From Sipunculus nudus (lineage: Eukaryota; Annelida; Sipuncula; Golfingiida; Sipunculidae), in NCBI GenBank assembly GCA_026874595.1, contig CM049320.1:49736714-49800713 (forward strand): DNA of 64,000 bases, written 5' to 3'. Every line of letters starts with the position of its first letter. Position 1 is the first letter of the stretch. The notes beneath the pieces were generated by a model that saw nothing but the letters and a program-made list of their open reading frames with translations, was not told the origin of the DNA and ran no database searches. Below, one piece after another: positions 36,040 through 48,654 of this stretch. Made by a program: the position numbers and the translations under genes.

Positions 36040-39000
36040 ACTTTCTGTTGGTTTATAATCGCACTGTTTCGCTGCTTCTCCTTTCGGGAAACTCACATAA
36101 AATATTTATTACATTTGTTATACCTCAACAATTGTTGCGCCTGTGCTAGTGTAACACCTTATAGGTTTTTGTCTCCGAGAGGCTTTTGTATCACAATCAC
36201 GTTGTCACGTGCGTAATAAAGACACTGTACATCTCATGTCCGTCAAATCCTGTAATATGGCCTGCAATCAAGGGTTACAAGAGAGAGAGACAGAACTGAT
36301 TCAATATAGGTCTTGAAAGCAAATATAGAAGAGAGAAATTCTCCTTGAATGTTCAATGATAATTAAATTGTAGCCGTATATTTATATTGACCTTCATTTG
36401 GAATATGGATATTTTGGACCAAGTTGGAAAGAGAAGTGATGGAAGTATAAGTATGAACTAGTATCTGCGAAAATCAACAAAATTCATTGGTGGTCTTGTT
36501 ACTTATATTACGACCTGTGTGGCTATGATATTCACGGAAATAAATCAGGACGGTGGAGTTATCGACGGTCATAATTTACCGATAGCAGGAAGGCTACAAC
36601 ACTCTTTCTATTTCCTTTGTGAAAAAAAGGGATTTGTAAAAGAAAAAGTGAATAATATAACGAAGAAGATCTTTCATAATGGGGTAAATTAAGTGATAAC
36701 TCCCCCAGAGAAGTTAGTAAGCAAGTTCAGACTATGCAAGTTATTGTCCTGCGCGCACATTCTTGTGAACAGTAAACACTGTAAAACCAGAATTTGCATA
36801 CTTTATTAGTAATTTTATGTTACATTTTCGGCGACCCTATGACAGGAAAGTGTACCGTTAAAGACCCCAAAAGTGCATGAACACAAGATGTAAAATGAAA
36901 TGTAATGTATAGTTTGGCGTGTTATTATTTTATGTTTCTAATCTTTAGGCAAAATTTATACTAGGGGTATAAATTTTATATTTGTAGAACTTTGTTTTCA
37001 ATGTGTATACCATGCCACGAAGATGATAAATGAACGCTTTGTACAATGCAATGTTCAAATCGCTTATAGCATTTGCAAACATGTTTGTCATTGCTATATA
37101 AAGAGACCGCTAATGTTTGTGCCGGAGTAAGACTGGGAAAAAACGTTTCATGTCGATATATGATATCACACATATTTCATATCAATTTAGCACATAACAA
37201 ATTTGATGACCTTTGCCTATAACATATTAGACGACCTTAAATATGCCTGAACATCGTGAAGTGTTTTAACACCATGGCCTTATATAGAAACAGAGTATGC
37301 GCTATACCGATAGCCAGTCTCTGTTCAAATTGCTGGTACTTCTGGAATAAAGCGCTGCCAAAATGTTTTACTACGAATACATTAATGCTATCCCATGTTG
37401 ACTTTGTAATTATAACTAAATAAATAAGACCAGTCTATGTCCTGGTTTTTTACTGGATGACCCCAGAATGAGAGAGCACCCTAAACAGCCTTAAAGTAAT
37501 TCAACCCACAAGTTTGCAACTGTGAGAAGCGTGGTTTCTAAATCACTGAATAAGAATTCTTTGTAAGGGCAGTGTCGGGCCATGGACTGGACACAGGAAC
37601 CACATTCGGTTATTTCAATCTGTTTAGGACTTACTGAGAACAACACATATTTAGATTTTACACAAGTTAATATATAATTAGCCGCCGAATTTCCTCTTGA
37701 TGCTTTTGGGCCCTGCTTCCAAGCTTGTACTATCTTTTAATATTAACATCAATCTAAATTAAACCTGGCGCCACTGGGCTAGCCAAGGTGTTAAAGAATG
37801 TGAATGGTCTAAACTATATAAAGTAGACACATATGTTTTTGTATACACAACGCATTCTCAGTAAGAAGGTAAATGTTTGGTATTTGTTCATTATTGTCAT
37901 CTTCTTCAGATTACTCAGAAGGCTTTATGATTATACAAAGTTCACATTTATTTACCCGTCTCCTCCCATCCTCTCATAATTCAAAAGAAAACCTTCTGAT
38001 CCAAAACGTCGTTTAGTTGGGTTTATATTTACTGATTCACGCAAATACACAATTTACGAAGAAAAATGGATACACAAGATATCAGCAATAAACTAAATGT
38101 TAATATGGTAATATATGGTGATCTCTTGCTGTGATTCACCGTCAATTGACTTCTCGTGTTATAAGGAAATCACCTTACCTGAACCACCTGGTTTAGAACC
38201 CCACCCTTTGACCAGAGACTAAAGAAGGGATACATCTATCCGCGGAAAATGCTTACCCAGTAAAATCGTCTCCATGATGATGCTATGGCATGCGTTTTAA
38301 CTGTTTTCTAAAGCGAATATTTCTTCCTTAGGCTCTTCATTATTATTCTCTTTATTTTTATATAAACTGACATAAAACGCATATTAAATATACAGTGATA
38401 GTACATGTATCTCTTCTGTATATTAATTATTATACTCAAGATGTCAACTGCAACTGGTCGGTCTTGTGTTTTAAATAATGTTCCGGTCTCCTTGCACCTA
38501 GTCTTCCTTGCAAATTCTGGAGATAAATGGAAAATGTATATAAATTAAGATATGTATTATTCCCCGGCATGCTTCAGAAGCAAGCATGTTTACGTAATTA
38601 GCATACCTTATGTTGTTAGACTATTTTAGTAATTGGCATCTATTACAAAATTTAAATATTAAATGGGAATATGACTCTCAGTTATTATTCTAAAAATACA
38701 ATTAGCATTACATTACAATAAAGACAATAGGCGATGCTAGTGGTGTCTTAAAACGGATAAACTTACAAATATAAAATCAAGAACAATAGCACATTCTTTG
38801 TCACGTATTGTATTGACAACTGAGCAACTGGAACCTATTTCTAGACGTATTCTCAAAATTGATAGTAACCGAAGTTCGCTTCGATATTGCCACCATTAAG
38901 TTCTGGCTAGGCCGAATGTTTGCGTACCATTAACAAATATGTATCTAAATGAGCTATATGTAACATTGAATAATACATCTTTAGACAGTAGACAAAGTGT

Positions 39001-39160
39001 ACTAAATGCATTTTTTTTTCAAATTTGTTTTAAATATCAAAAGAAAAATAAGACCAAAAAGAAATAATATAGAGGGTTAATTCACAAATAGTTGTATTCA
39101 ACTTTATGTAGTTGCTAGGTATACATCATCCACATAATTACCCAATAAAACATATCAAAC
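36040..39160. other. No gene seen
   Basis: AT-rich, without recognisable exon. If the GTAAGT at the LPCAT3-like stop (see 39161) is used, a small 3' exon could lie here; one candidate is the CTCCAG acceptor near 38517, which would add five codons (ICKED) before TAG. Confidence 0.45.
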
Positions 39161-39280
39161 TTACTCAGTATTGGCCTTGACGTTTGCTTTATTCTGGGGG
39201 AGTATCGCTTTCACCAGTGGGCGCCATATTGGCCATGCAATAAACACAACAGGCACCACAAAATATGTTTGTAAGTAAAC
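39161..39280 (-). CDS. LPCAT3: LPCAT3-like (downstream), last recognised exon
   Basis: 120 nt from TTTGTAG to TAA: VYLQTYFVVPVVFIAWPIWR, then PLVKAILPQNKANVKANTE. A final membrane span and a short cytosolic tail. The stop sits inside GAGTAAGT, a splice-donor match that is also present in the paralog, so splicing to a further 3' exon is possible. Confidence 0.78.
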   Translation of the reverse strand, partial: VYLQTYFVVPVVFIAWPIWRPLVKAILPQNKANVKANTE

Positions 39281-39645
39281 CTACAAATAAAATCAATGAT
39301 GTCAGAGAAAATACTGAAACATGTTATATATACTATTAAACTAATATATAAAACAGAAATAACACGAACGGAAAACTAATCAAGTGATTTGTGGCTATAT
39401 CCGGATCTTGGTTTTACTTGTTTCCGGGATTTTTTGCTGCTTTTATGGGCATCTTTATTACTTTAATTACCTCGTTTGGCAACACTCCACTTACGAACAT
39501 TCCATGTACTTTAATATTTAAGTATACCATAATCGCGGGATTTTTTTATGGACAAAAGACCAGTTATACCCGACATGTTATGCTTGGATCATACTGGTGA
39601 ACATTAGTTACATAACTACTATATACATACAAAAATATGACTTAC

Positions 39646-39801
39646 TTGAGCGTACTTATCATAAGTGAATAAATGGTAGGCAACCATTGCATAGCCAATG
39701 GTAAATAAGACGTAAACCTTCAGAAGAATCCAAAACAGCAGTTGCATTGGTGAGGAAAAATCCAGAAAGTTGATTCCGGCACGCTGGAATATATTCTTGA
39801 C
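39646..39801 (-). CDS. LPCAT3: LPCAT3-like (downstream), late membrane exon
   Basis: 52 codons, phase 0 at both ends (TTTTAG to CAA|GTAAGT). Encodes VKNIFQRAGINFLDFSSPM, then a hydrophobic span and 'LFTYDKYAQ', the counterpart of 'LFTWDKW' in vertebrate LPCAT3. Confidence 0.85.
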
Positions 39802-41117
39802 CTAAAATGATTAAAAATATGATAATCCATGTTGCATTGAAACAGTTTCCTATTTGAAAACATTTGACAATGTCATGAGAACCATATTGCAGATACCATA
39901 GTTTATCAGAGAAGATAAAGTTAATGTAGAATGTTTGGTAGCTTATTATTCAAATTCGAGAAACGTGTACATATTCTGCAAATTCAATGAATGAAATCAG
40001 GTGAAAACTGTTATGAGCCAATCAAGAATTATCAGACAATTATATAATGTTCTCTGTTATATATGTAAAAACTACAAATGTTATACAACAATTAAATCAG
40101 TTCAGCATGTGATAGAAATATTTTGCTGTATTGCTGCTTTTCTTATTCTTCTGTTACAGTCTGCTTCCATTGGAATTACTGATGCGTTCTATGTACCTTT
40201 TTTACCCTTAACATTTTCATTTTTACTGAAATTCACAATTTTGACTGTTATGTCATTGAAATAAGCCCTTATTTGATTATAGTAAGCATCGTGAAGGGGC
40301 TGCCCTTAGGTATTTGATAAGAGGTAAAAAGTAATCAGTGTAAGAGATAACCATTCATCAACACTTGAAAGGGCGATAAAGAGATAATCGGACAGGTCTT
40401 CAGAATTTAATGAAAGTGCGCAAAAGACAAAATGCTCGGCACTTGCTTAAAGGATTTGAAAACAATTTTTATAAACCCAAGCCTTCAAACTGTGATTATA
40501 AACTTATTTGTCAGTCATCAAATCGAATGAATACTGAAAAAAATGAAGAAAGTATTAGTCATTTGCTCGTTGCTTGCAAATTACATTTTGCGTAAGAAAA
40601 GAAATAATGTATTTATCATATTATGTGATACTTTAAAAAGTAGTTTAAATAAATAAGAGTATGAAGTGGTAGTGCTTTAGCGTCGGGCATATTCTACTCT
40701 ATCGCGGATGTGGACGGTCACGCCGTGTGGACGATGAAAAGGAAATGCTCGAAACTCGCTATTTAATGGTAGATAACGGGTACTAATATGGAGACGACTA
40801 CTTCAAGGTACACACTGGGCAGTTTGGTTGTGAATAATGTGTCTTACTTTTGATCATAACTGCTTTTTGTCTGAAAGAATAGGTTCCGCATTTCTCCATC
40901 TTTATTAGTCACAGTAACGTTGTTTCAGTTTGCCAAGATATAACAAAGCGTTATATATTGATTTATAATTTTTTTTCAATCCATCCTGTGTTGTTTTGGC
41001 CTTATGAAAGAGAGGCCGTCACAAGATCGTTTGAAAGGACAGGGCGCAGTTATAGGTTCGAGTATGACTTGAAGACAGGTCAGCTATAAACACCTGATGT
41101 ATCTATTTTATAATTAC

Positions 41118-41265
41118 CTCTCTCTCGCAAGTGCCGACAAAAAATTCTAAGGAGAAGAACACCATAAATCCGGACACGAAGCCGTGCCACAGCACTAGAT
41201 ACAACATGGTTGCAGCAAGTGAGATCTGTTTGCTTCCAAGGAATTTCAACCTTTTATAGATATAC
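41118..41265 (-). CDS. LPCAT3: LPCAT3-like (downstream), catalytic His exon
   Basis: 148 nt between TTACAG and GAG|GTAATT. Encodes YIYKRLKFLGSKQIS and 'LYLVLWHGFVSGFMVFFSLE', with the invariant MBOAT histidine in LWHG within a membrane span. Nearly collinear with the paralog exon 57264-57411. Confidence 0.92.
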
Positions 41266-41629
41266 CTGTAACACAAAATAAGAAAAAAAAAATTACTGCG
41301 CAAAACTGTCTTATTGCACCGTATGAATTGCCAAAGGGTAAAAATTGAGATGTTGATTGAATTGTGCTGCATAGAATTACTTATATTTCATTTTCCCATT
41401 TGATATAAATTTTAAACACAGTTATTTAGGCTCCAAAATAAAAATAAAAATAAAAATAAAAGTGGTTTCCAAAAAGATGTCTTCCCATCACAGGTGCGTT
41501 TAAGATGCACATGGAAGCCTTCTATTCCTGCATGTCATACGATCTAACAAAGGTATATTCAAAAATGCATGCAAACCTTACACTCATATTTTCTAATTAT
41601 ATTTAAATATCCACACATTCTGTCATTCC

Positions 41630-42560
41630 GAGACTGCGCTCAGTGGGGACCCGAACCCAGAAAACGCCCATTACATGCAGTGCGCATGCTCGTCGAAAAG
41701 TTTTAGTAGTACTTGGAAGAGTTTCAGTACCATATGTGTCGGTACAGCATTTAGCGTCATATCGACCCTCCGGCATTACGACCAGATTACTAACGCCAGA
41801 GTGTCATAACATCTATGTCTGAGGAAGGCATTAATGAAGATGCAAATGTTTTCGTCATTTCTAACAATGCTTCATGGCCTACACGTAAACTGTCAATCAA
41901 CATAAAATAGACAAATCGTTAGCATTTTTCGTGTACTTTCTAATAATACCAAACAAGAGCGAGAAAAGTTCCGTTTTAACGCAGCACATTGGTTAACCCT
42001 TTGGCGTGTTTGTTGAATTTATGACCGCATGAACACAAGCATGGCTCGCACGGGTACGCTCTTTACACAGCGCTTTACCTATAGGGCTACTACCTATATC
42101 GTAAGGCGCTGTTTGTTATGACCTCGTATCCTGAATTGCTACACCAGAGGGGAGCACTGTATTTTTGTCCAATCAGATAAGACCTTGTGCTGGAAGACAA
42201 AGCCAAGCGAGGAATACACGGAGCCAATCATGTTTATTTCGTTTTGAGTGACAGCTCATCGCCCGGCGTAACCGTCTGAACAGACCACAGGCTCAGAGAG
42301 AATTGCCCCTGACGTGGTTTGCTTAGGGCCTTGGGCACATAGGATGCGCAGCCGGTGAGCTGTAATGCAAACGAGACGTAACAACAAAGGCTGCGTGCAC
42401 ACCTCGCTGGCTTGTTTCAGTTCTGCAGACAACAGATACATGGCTACGCTAACACAGTCATAATCTCATAATCGAATCGGTCGATGATGCGAGAATGCAG
42501 AGGGAGCAATTTAAATTCGACCGGAAACTCATCAAGCGGCACTTGAAGCGCAGCAATGGG
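41630..42560. repeat. Intron repeat related to the lectin duplication
   Basis: The part at about 42200-42530 matches, with divergence, the segment 11640-11870 of the lectin tandem unit (shared: GATACATGGCTACG, then TGAGAACGCAGAGAGAGCAA versus GCGAGAATGCAGAGGGAGCAA). The segment is more GC-rich than its surroundings. It lies in an intron of the LPCAT3-like gene. The open frames here are not supported as genes. Confidence 0.55.
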
Positions 42561-43210
42561 CGGAGCCAGGATGCCTGTCGAGTTTTTGTTTATTGGCATC
42601 TGATTGGCTGCTTGTCACATCATACGCACGTTTATTTCAGCGGACAACGAACCGCCATCTGGTGTCTAAATATATCATAAACGCTCAAAGCTGGCAGCGT
42701 GAAAATCAGTTGCTTTTTTAGAAGCGCAAGATTTCCGCTGCCTCGGGAGCTTACATACGGGTTACAGGACGCAGGCAGCTTGCAGGCGGTAAGCAAATGA
42801 CCCGTGTCCATGGAGACGGTATTTCAGTTTGGGTTGTGAGCTCACATGTATACCATTGTGTAAATTCATTATATTTAGCATAATATTAAGATTATGGGCC
42901 GTTTACCACGATATGAATGCAACCTGATGCAAGACCACTGCGATACGTTCCTAGATATAAATTGTATCACGACTCGAATAGGCTTACCAGCTCATTTATC
43001 CGATTGCCTACTGAGTCGGGTTGGCACGGCTATACAGCATTAATCGCAGGTTTCATCCTCATCTTTTATGTCTAAATGTATGAAACAAAATGTCAAAAAA
43101 ATTAAAATATATTTAATGGACTCTTGGATATTGAGTCCGAAAGGCTTAATAAACTTTCGTAGGTGACTTGTCCTTTTACAGTTCCATTATTGTTTGCTAG
43201 TTTTACTTAC

Positions 43211-43377
43211 TTCTTCATCCATATATTCGTATTGGCATTGTACGACGCAGCCAGCTCCCCAAAGGTACAGCCAAGTTCGTACTGAATGATGCGGACGTTG
43301 GCACAGGCATCCCACAGAGCTCTTCCTGATTTGTCTTTACCATTATATGGTAAACCTGTTATAATACAGGCTCCTTC
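43211..43377 (-). CDS. LPCAT3: LPCAT3-like (downstream), WDACAN exon
   Basis: 167 nt, phase 0 in and phase 2 out (AA|GTAAGT). Encodes 'EGACIITGLPYNGKDKSGRA', 'LWDACANVRI' and 'SYNANTNIWMK'. The WDACAN motif and the NTNxW segment with the conserved MBOAT Asn are diagnostic of the LPCAT3 branch. Confidence 0.9.
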
Positions 43378-44032
43378 CTGGAAATGTAGTTTATTTTAAA
43401 AAAAGCTATTATAATGAATCATATGTAATGATAATAATAAATATCGAATATCATCTTACTCATTTTATACACACATTCGCAAAACAGAGCAGAAAAAATA
43501 AACTTATTTGAGAATATAAGATGTTGTAAAACGAAGAAATGGTAAACGGATGAAACGCATAGGTCATAAAAATCCTGCGACCGCAGGGGAAATTTGTTGC
43601 ATACTATCCAGATATTGGGCGGAAGGTTTCCTGTACCATAAATAATACAGATAATCAAGCTGCTTAGTTAACATTCGTCAGTTGAGCAATACCTATATAC
43701 CATAGTTTTGTTATCGAAACTGAAGAGCTTTATGCAGAAAGTTGTAAACTCGTTATTGTTAATGCTTATTTCCTTGCGTGATTTTTAAGTAATATGCATT
43801 TGTCCAAGACTCTATATACCATATCACGGATTTTCGGAAAATATCTAATATTTTTTTTTTTCAAATATCAGGTAATCAGCATCACCTTTATCTAATTCAG
43901 ATGAGGTCATCTTTATTACCTACAGACTGCTTGTACGGTATACTTTATGAGGACCTAAGATTTGTTTTAAAAATCTCAGCGTACTAAAATGAAAGTCATC
44001 TAATACAAGTGAAAATACATTAACACACTCAC

Positions 44033-44119
44033 TGTTATAAGCCAAACACCGACGTATTTGTTAAACAACAGCTTGCACCAAACCAAAATAAACAGGCACT
44101 TCCCGAAAAATGACATTCC
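44033..44119 (-). CDS. LPCAT3: LPCAT3-like (downstream), MBOAT core exon
   Basis: 29 codons between TTTTCAG and GTGAGT: GMSFFGKCLFILVWCKLLFN then KYVGVWLIT. A membrane span containing the conserved 'VWxKLLxxKY' of LPCAT3-type enzymes. The paralog has WGK where this has WCK. Confidence 0.82.
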
Positions 44120-44630
44120 CTGAAAACAGAGAGAATGCCTGAGCTGGATATTATTGATAAGAAAAAGCAAAAATTTTTTGAAAATACTGGCATTAATGAT
44201 AATATAGTACTCCTAGAACTTGAAAATGCCTTTACAACGCCGACTTCTGTGAAGAGGACAGTCACCCATAAAATCAATCTAAATTTTAAATTTAAAGCCG
44301 ATAGTAATATTAATTGTGCATAACACTGGAATATTTTCGTCATAAGAAATAATGGAAAAAAATATCCCTGTTATAAAGTGTCCATATCTATGACATAATA
44401 TTTGAGGAAATTCTTGAGAAGGGGGCATTTGATTATCAGTATGGATTTTTTTTCGAAAGGACGAACGCAGCTTTAGGTCACCATAATCATACGGTTAAGG
44501 CTCAACCCTTGATTCATAAATTCAGTTTGTTCATTTTTTATCCTAAACTTTGACCGAGAAAGTATGTCTCATTATTAACGTAACACAGTGTTATATGTAT
44601 CAATATATGCTTGGATAAACTTCTTTAGAT

Positions 44631-44719
44631 TTTGTTTAGTAAAATTGAATAAACAATAAAAGTGAATGATGATGCTCGGCCATATACATATGCCCGATAC
44701 AGAAATGCCAGAGGGTATC
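44631..44719 (-). CDS. LPCAT3: LPCAT3-like (downstream), exon 2, end uncertain
   Basis: After a TTGTTTTAG acceptor the reading continues in the phase set by exon 1 as GYPLAFLYRAYVYG, matching the LPCAT3 'GYPFALFYRHYLF' segment. The frame stays open to a TAA near 44627. No strong donor is present: candidates are TAT|GTATAT at about 44687 and ATT|GTTTAT. Either would be phase 0 and in frame with the next recognised exon at 44119. The left end given is the open-frame limit. Confidence 0.6.
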
Positions 44720-45497
44720 CTAAAACAAGATTAAATAAAATTAAACACGTGAGTGGGAAGGTTTAAATATTCGGACAATGCAAACATATAACGAATCACG
44801 CACATACATCACAGCTATAATCTAAATGTATATAATTTAAACTTGTGGTGAATGCACAAAAATAAAGCGTGTATATTTTACATGGTCTGTGCCGTTCCAA
44901 CATACATCAAACACAGTCCTATTACATCTGAACATGTGGAAAACGTTTCAGGAGCAAGCATACACAAAATTAGAATATTTTAGATACACTGCGCAGTAAA
45001 CGTCCAAAATCTGCTGCCTGAGATTTCAGCCAGTTTATATAGAGTATAATTTGGTCAATCAAATATAGAAAAATTCAAATTCCAATCAAACTAGCACTAA
45101 ATTTCCATAGATAATTAATCAAATGGAACTAATATAATAATTACGTTTTTAATAACTTTGTATCGCTCTAACATCTGAGGAAAAGTAAGATCCAAGCGCT
45201 TAACAATGAAATAACACGATTTTAGTATCTGTGATATTTTTCTTAACATAAGACTAAACTTATATTTAAAAAAATGTTCGTACAATATAATTGCAAATTT
45301 ATCCTACAAGAGAATGAGAACGTCTCTTGATTTCTCAAACTATGTTTATAACATATTACATCCTTAAAGTAATGAGTATTTCTCGATAATCAAAGGTAAT
45401 GTGATTATACGTTATTGCATATTGTTTCTATGTTTAAAACAATCACTAACTGTAATGAGACAAAGTAGTTTTTCTTTTTCTGGCGGATTTACGTTTT

Positions 45498-45600
45498 GAA
45501 CTCTTCAGGGGCGTCAATATAGGGGGAATGGGGGTATATATCCCATCCCCACTTTATGGCAAGGGGGGGGGATGGTCAATGTTATCATCCCCCCCTAATC
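45498..45600. mobile_element. MITE-like fragment with G-runs
   Basis: Begins CTCTTCAGGGGCGTCAATAT and contains mirrored ATGGGGG and CCCATCCCC segments, the look of a short terminal-inverted-repeat element. An AT microsatellite follows at about 45794-45848. Confidence 0.4.
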
Positions 45601-45792
45601 AGAGAATAATATTTAGATATTGCAAATTAAAAAATATTTATAAATAGAATTATAGACGTTGGTTTCATTTGTGAGTTTACTGTGAAATATTATATCTAAA
45701 CGTAGTGTTTAATCAACTTACATACTGGAAACATGATACCTTATTTTTCTAAAACCTTATACTTAATTGCAATATTTTTGAAATGTAATTAC

Positions 45793-45851
<59 letters not shown>

Positions 45852-46152
45852 AAATATGTCATACAAACGATGTATATATGTGTGTGTGTTTGCAAGTCAT
45901 CCCCCCAAACCTGGAAGATAAATTGCGCCACTGTCCCTCTTTATAAATATATGCCCACGATAGCAACGAAGCAAAATATATAACGTCTTCTTAATGCTCT
46001 TTTTTGTCAAGGGAAACAGGTGTTGTTATGATTTCCCTGTGCAGTTTTGCTTAAAGTAAGATTACATAAAAATAGCATGTAATTCACAATTTTTGAATAT
46101 GTTTGTTAAAATGGAATATACGGTACATTTATCCCATTTTTTGTGTTCTTAC

Positions 46153-46243
46153 CTGCTAGAAGGGAGAGCAAGAGACGTAGCACGTTTTCAGGGGTGCCTA
46201 TGTTCGTGGCAAAGTTAGCGATGAAGCCAGAACCCTCTTCCAT
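46153..46243 (-). CDS. LPCAT3: LPCAT3-like (downstream), exon 1 with start
   Basis: ATG at 46243-46241, then 30 codons and one base to a G|GTAAGA donor. The product 'MEEGSGFIANFATNIGTPEN' followed by 'VLRLLLSLLA' aligns with the N-terminal region of LPCAT3 just before its first membrane span (family pattern LATSLG..E..LRL..S). This ATG is the only one in frame before the donor, and the upstream sequence is non-coding. Confidence 0.75.
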
Positions 46244-46574
46244 ATTTAAGTAAATCTTCTGACAACAGTCACACCACATCCGCTACTCACACGGTCAGTA
46301 TCTTACAGTTGAACTCATACCTTGACGAATACTTGTGGTCCGTGAAATACGACTCGCTTGTCACCCGGAACATGCACGACCCAGTTGATGCATTACTAGA
46401 GTTCATCGTTTCACGCTACGCATGGTAAGCTTAGTCCGAGCCCGGTGCCGAGCTGGCCACACAAATATGGCTGGCTTTGGTAAAACAACGTCTGACTTTG
46501 GTGGTAAGCTGAGCTTCGCGGTTCGACTCGGCTTGCAAATTGTCGGCTTGCTTAACAGCTCTGAAAGCCTATCC

Positions 46575-46685
46575 TTTTGACGATTTTACAAAGTTTCTGT
46601 TGTATTTGACAAAGTATTCGTTTTATGTGACAAAGTATCCGTTTCATTTGACAAAGTATGCGTTTTATTTAAACAGATTATCTAT
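46575..46685. repeat. About 25-bp tandem repeat
   Basis: The unit 'TTGACAAAGTATnCGTTTTAT' recurs four times with small changes, just upstream of the LPCAT3-like start exon. Confidence 0.7.
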
Positions 46686-46689
46686 TACG

Positions 46690-48640
46690 TGTGACATATT
46701 GCGTCCATTTTACATTTAACTAGTTTGTGAATTAATGTCGAGTATAGTTTACCTGCTGATTTCATAAACTAACATCTTCATACTTAAACAATCACATCGT
46801 ATCCTTTCCACGACAAATAAAATAAAATACCCTGATTATTTGTTTCGGCCATTTTTAAATGTTTTATTTATATTTTTTTTTATTTCAAGCCAAAGTGAAC
46901 TGCTAAATTTCTGCTCACTTCGGCTTTATGGAATATAGGCGGGGTCTCCTGACAATCTCGACTGGCTTGGCTTGATCTTAACTCGGCTGGCGGCTGCGGA
47001 AAATTGCGGCGGCACAGGACTCTAAGCTTGGACTGTGTATCACTCCCTCCCACGGTACTCTCAACAACACTCGACTCCGTTTTGGTTCGTTGCAGCCATA
47101 TATATTTATTTTTATATATATATATATAACACTGAAGAAAAACAACACTGTAAATTTACTACAGTCTGTTTCACGGGATGCGACCCGATCATCAGGTGAA
47201 TGTTGTTAGGAGGGTAACTCTACCCTCTCTCTCTATATATATATATCCTGTAAAGAGGGAAGCCTTCTAGGTAGACTAACCTATTAGTAATCACATTATC
47301 TATATATTATTCGAAGTCAGGTTGTGTGTCCATGGTAGTACATATAATATATTCTTCGGATAAACCTTTTAAACCTTTAATATATATCACATCCCCAACC
47401 CGATATCATAATTGACTAGTCGCGCGGCTTTTGGAGTCCTACGAGATAGATACCTGTTTTTTGGGGCTCTAGGATTCTTATACCTTGACTGACATTTCTT
47501 GTTGTTTTGCTAAAAGTTAAGTAAATATTTGCATTGATCCGGCAACAACTCTCCCGAGTGATACTCTTATTTTAAATGAACAATCATTATCTTACCTATT
47601 TGCAATAAATATACACAAATATATCATAAATATTTGAACTTTTATTCAAAGCTTGTATTTAACAACATCGAGTACCTTTGTTGCAGGTACATTACCTTCA
47701 CATTATAAGGTATCATCCTCTGTTAGTTTAGAAATAAAAGCAAGCATTTATTCACATTCCTCCGTTGTTACTTCATCATTTCTTGAAACCCTTTTGTTTT
47801 ACGAATCATGAATATGATAATTTATTTTGTTATATCTTCAGTCTCTTCTTTTATTATTTTCGATATTAAAGTAATATTTGTAGCTGCAGTGGGCTCTGGC
47901 TGTAACAATCAAATCTATCAATCGTCAAGCTACATGTTAAAATTTATCACTGTGTTTCTATAATATAAATGAGTTATAAGACACTTTTAGTGTTAGTCGA
48001 CTTGATGAGCATGTACTTGGTTTTGCGCGTTTGCAAATATCAGCAGGCTAAATGATAATGTCAAATACATATTAATATTATATAAATATACCCAAACTAT
48101 CTTTGTGTTGTTATGGAAAAAAGGTCGTAGGGAACTTATGAATAAGCAAAGATCTAATATATAAAGGTAAACAAAAAGGGATTAAAAATACCAAATCATC
48201 CGAACAATGGATAACCTATTTCAGGAACTGCACATTTATATTTTTCCCCGCATTACCTGATTGCTGGGGTCACGAAATGGATCAGATCTTATATAGGTCT
48301 TTCTCTCCTGGGGGTCTTTTTAGTACGTGTGATTTTTTTTCTTCTGTTTATTCCTAAGACAGACGAACTGCTATCCAATAGTTACCTTTTGTATGTCTCT
48401 CCGTGTATTTAGCTCTTTCTTTGACAAAGGAATTAGTACAAGGTTCCCTTTTCCATACTGCTTTGTAACTTGGCCGAATTACCGGCTCTGACCTGGACTA
48501 GCATGTTCCCTAACTTTATGATGGAGTGTAATTACATCAGTATCAATATTTTGGAAGTTTAAGTTCTCATCTAACCTTTTGCCCTATGAGATAACCACTG
48601 TGTTTTTAGCATTGTTCTGCCGCACATGTTCGCACACTTC
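46690..48640. other. Intergenic, no gene seen
   Basis: No exon recognised. A short dispersed segment at 47128-47222 (with GGATGCGACCCGATCATCAGG) lies between two AT tracts; the right-hand one is preceded by a CT run (47222-47250). Confidence 0.5.
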
Positions 48641-48654
48641 TGTCGCATATTATT

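Larger units (their letters stand above)
39161..46243 (-). pseudogene. LPCAT3: LPCAT3-like gene, downstream paralog, middle exons missing
   Basis: An MBOAT-family lysophospholipid acyltransferase of the LPCAT3/MBOAT5 type, a multi-pass ER enzyme that reacylates lysophosphatidylcholine and related lipids with acyl-CoA. Minus-strand exons: 46243-46153 (start), 44719 to about 44687 or further, 44119-44033, 43377-43211, 41265-41118, 39801-39646, 39280-39161. The five 3' exons have the same sizes (87, 167, 148, 156, 120 nt) as in the 54-64 kb paralog. The conserved Asn (NANTNIW) and catalytic His (LWHGF) are present. The exons for about 190 middle residues, four of which are visible in the paralog, are not found in the 0.6 kb between 44.1 and 44.7 kb. 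Either the gene lost them and is dying or truncated, or the assembly collapsed here. All remaining exons are open. Confidence 0.72.

Noticed and set aside
44035-44343. 102-codon minus-strand frame overlapping an LPCAT3-like exon
   Set aside because: It runs in a different frame from the MBOAT exon at 44033-44119. A faint hydrophobic likeness to the missing membrane exon lacked matching splice sites and motifs.
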